Below are positions 42,195 to 42,870 of a DNA stretch of 42,870 nt, piece by piece (positions within the stretch are counted from its first letter, which is position 1; each line of letters starts with the position of its first letter). Location: positions 1 through 42,870 of the forward strand of contig DAWAJD010000019.1 in assembly GCA_052289195.1 (NCBI GenBank), in the 5' to 3' direction. A program made the position numbers and the translations under genes. This DNA comes from UBA4644 sp900555855 (GTDB lineage: Bacteria > Bacillota > Clostridia > Oscillospirales > Butyricicoccaceae). The notes under the pieces were generated by a model. It did not search any database, was not told the origin of the DNA, and worked only from the letters and a program-made list of their open reading frames with translations.

Positions 42195-42223
42195 GCATAA
42201 TTTTCCCGCCGCGGGAGAAAATA
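42195..42223 (+). promoter_or_regulatory. Possible sigma-G (forespore) promoter of spoVT
   Basis: GCATA (42195-42199) fits the -35 GHATR, and after 17 nt GAAAATA (42217-42223) matches CATAMTA in 5 of 7 bases. In Bacillus subtilis spoVT is transcribed by sigma-G. The spacing is slightly short and the -10 is imperfect. Confidence 0.4.
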
Positions 42224-42257
42224 GGAGGGAAACTGAAGGAATCGGAGGAATACAGAT

Positions 42258-42782
42258 ATGAAAGCAACTGGGATCGTGCGGCGCATCGACGATCTGGGCC
42301 GGGTGGTCATCCCAAAGGAGATCCGCCGCACCCTGAAGATCCGGGAGGGCGAGCCCATGGAGATCTTTACAGAAGCGGGCGGCAGCGTGATCTTTCGAAA
42401 ATATTCTCCCGCCGGGGAGCAGAGCGCCATCGCCGCAGACCTTTGCGAGGCCCTTTACCGCACCAGCGGCCGTCCTGCCGCCATCTGCGACCGGGACAGC
42501 ATCATCGCCGCCGCAGGCCCCCTGCGCCGGGAGCTGGAAAGCAAGCCCATTTCTCCCGCGCTGGACGCGGCCATGCAGACCCGCCAGCTCCAGCGGAAGG
42601 AGGGCGTGGCCCTTTCTCCCGGCGTGGCCGGAGCGGAGGCCGCCGTCATCGCGCCGGTGATCGCCGGCGGAGATCTCTGCGGCTGCGTGGCGCTGCTGCA
42701 GGGGGAGGCCCCGCTGGGCGAGAGCGAAGCCCGGCTGGTCCAGGCCGCCGCTCTGTTCTTCTCCCGCCAGATGGAGGGCTGA
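42258..42782 (+). CDS. spoVT: Stage V sporulation protein T, AbrB-family regulator
   Basis: A 174-residue regulator, close to the 178 of Bacillus SpoVT. The N-terminal swapped-hairpin AbrB domain reads MKATGIVRRIDDLGRVVIPKEIRRTLKIREGEPMEIF (residues 1-37); the rest (about 55-174) is a GAF-like domain (AAICDRDSIIAAAG, VIAPVIAGGDLCGCVALL). SpoVT tunes late forespore genes under sigma-G. The shorter AbrB/Abh proteins lack the GAF part, so SpoVT is the better name. GGAGG lies about 9 nt before the ATG. Points to a spore-forming organism or lineage. Confidence 0.92.
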   Translation: MKATGIVRRIDDLGRVVIPKEIRRTLKIREGEPMEIFTEAGGSVIFRKYSPAGEQSAIAADLCEALYRTSGRPAAICDRDSIIAAAGPLRRELESKPISPALDAAMQTRQLQRKEGVALSPGVAGAEAAVIAPVIAGGDLCGCVALLQGEAPLGESEARLVQAAALFFSRQMEG

Positions 42783-42796
42783 AGGGCAAAATAAAA

Positions 42797-42818
42797 AAGC
42801 CTGCAGAACTGCAGGCTT
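42797..42818 (-). terminator. Hairpin terminator, oriented for a minus-strand gene to the right
   Basis: Palindromic stem AAGCCTGCAG/CTGCAGGCTT (42797-42806/42809-42818). On the minus strand it is followed by TTTTTTATTTT; on the plus strand only by TT. It probably serves both spoVT and a gene beyond the window. Confidence 0.65.
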
Positions 42819-42822
42819 GAGT

Positions 42823-42859
42823 CTGTCGAAAAACCGCTTCGCTGGGTTTTTCTCGACAG
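42823..42859. repeat. Inverted repeat at the window edge
   Basis: CTGTCGAAAAACC (42823-42835) pairs with GGTTTTTCTCGACAG (42845-42859), apart from a 2-nt bulge, around a GC loop. It is separate from the neighbouring terminator and has no role in an ORF. It looks like a dispersed intergenic palindrome, but no second copy lies in this window. Confidence 0.5.
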
Positions 42860-42870
42860 TTTGGCCCCGG

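Overview
This window looks like part of the chromosome of a high-GC, spore-forming Firmicute, most like a gut member of Oscillospiraceae (clostridial cluster IV). That placement is inferred. It rests on the Gram-positive style S10 ribosomal operon, a Firmicute-type SOS box, a yloU-fakA pair, a spoVT-like gene, AGGAGG ribosome binding sites and lipoproteins without outer-membrane genes. No rRNA, tRNA, insertion sequence or CRISPR array was seen.

Layout. (1) 1-6533, minus strand: the S10 operon from rpsJ to a cut rplX, preceded by a roughly 400-nt untranslated leader rich in hairpins. (2) 6635-12029, plus strand: a LexA box, lexA overlapping recG, a histidine phosphatase, prfB without the usual frameshift, and a DUF975 membrane protein. 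(3) 12121-14936: an XRE regulator, a palindrome and a strong divergent promoter that appears to make a small RNA of about 97 nt. These are followed on the minus strand by a GH3/NagZ lipoprotein, its GntR neighbour and a YegP-like protein. (4) 15146-23818, minus strand: a six-gene ABC operon that joins a sugar-importer set (binding lipoprotein, two permeases, MsmX/UgpC-type ATPase) to a HlyD-like adaptor and a MacB-periplasmic-domain protein. (5) 24231-27234, plus strand: yloU, fakA and a serine acetyltransferase.

(6) 27344-38988, minus strand, is the most striking region. A promoter leads straight into a cyclic-di-GMP-I riboswitch whose 3' strand overlaps an intrinsic terminator. Downstream lie, in transcription order, a VTC-domain protein, DUF4956, a CotH kinase, an extracellular glycosidase, a HEAT-repeat membrane protein, a processive GT2 glycosyltransferase, an EAL protein, a GGDEF protein and a cytidine-deaminase-like enzyme. 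The likely reading is a cell-surface polysaccharide system switched on by c-di-GMP that also encodes enzymes to make and break c-di-GMP. (7) 39040-42870, plus strand: a divergently transcribed large secreted protein with an internal duplication, then spoVT with a possible forespore promoter, and an inverted repeat at the window edge.

Main candidates for something undescribed: the riboswitch-controlled surface-polymer operon with its built-in feedback enzymes; the importer/adaptor hybrid ABC operon; the small RNA under a possible XRE operator; and the structured S10 leader. All product names come from reading the translated sequence and recalled family motifs; no database search was run.
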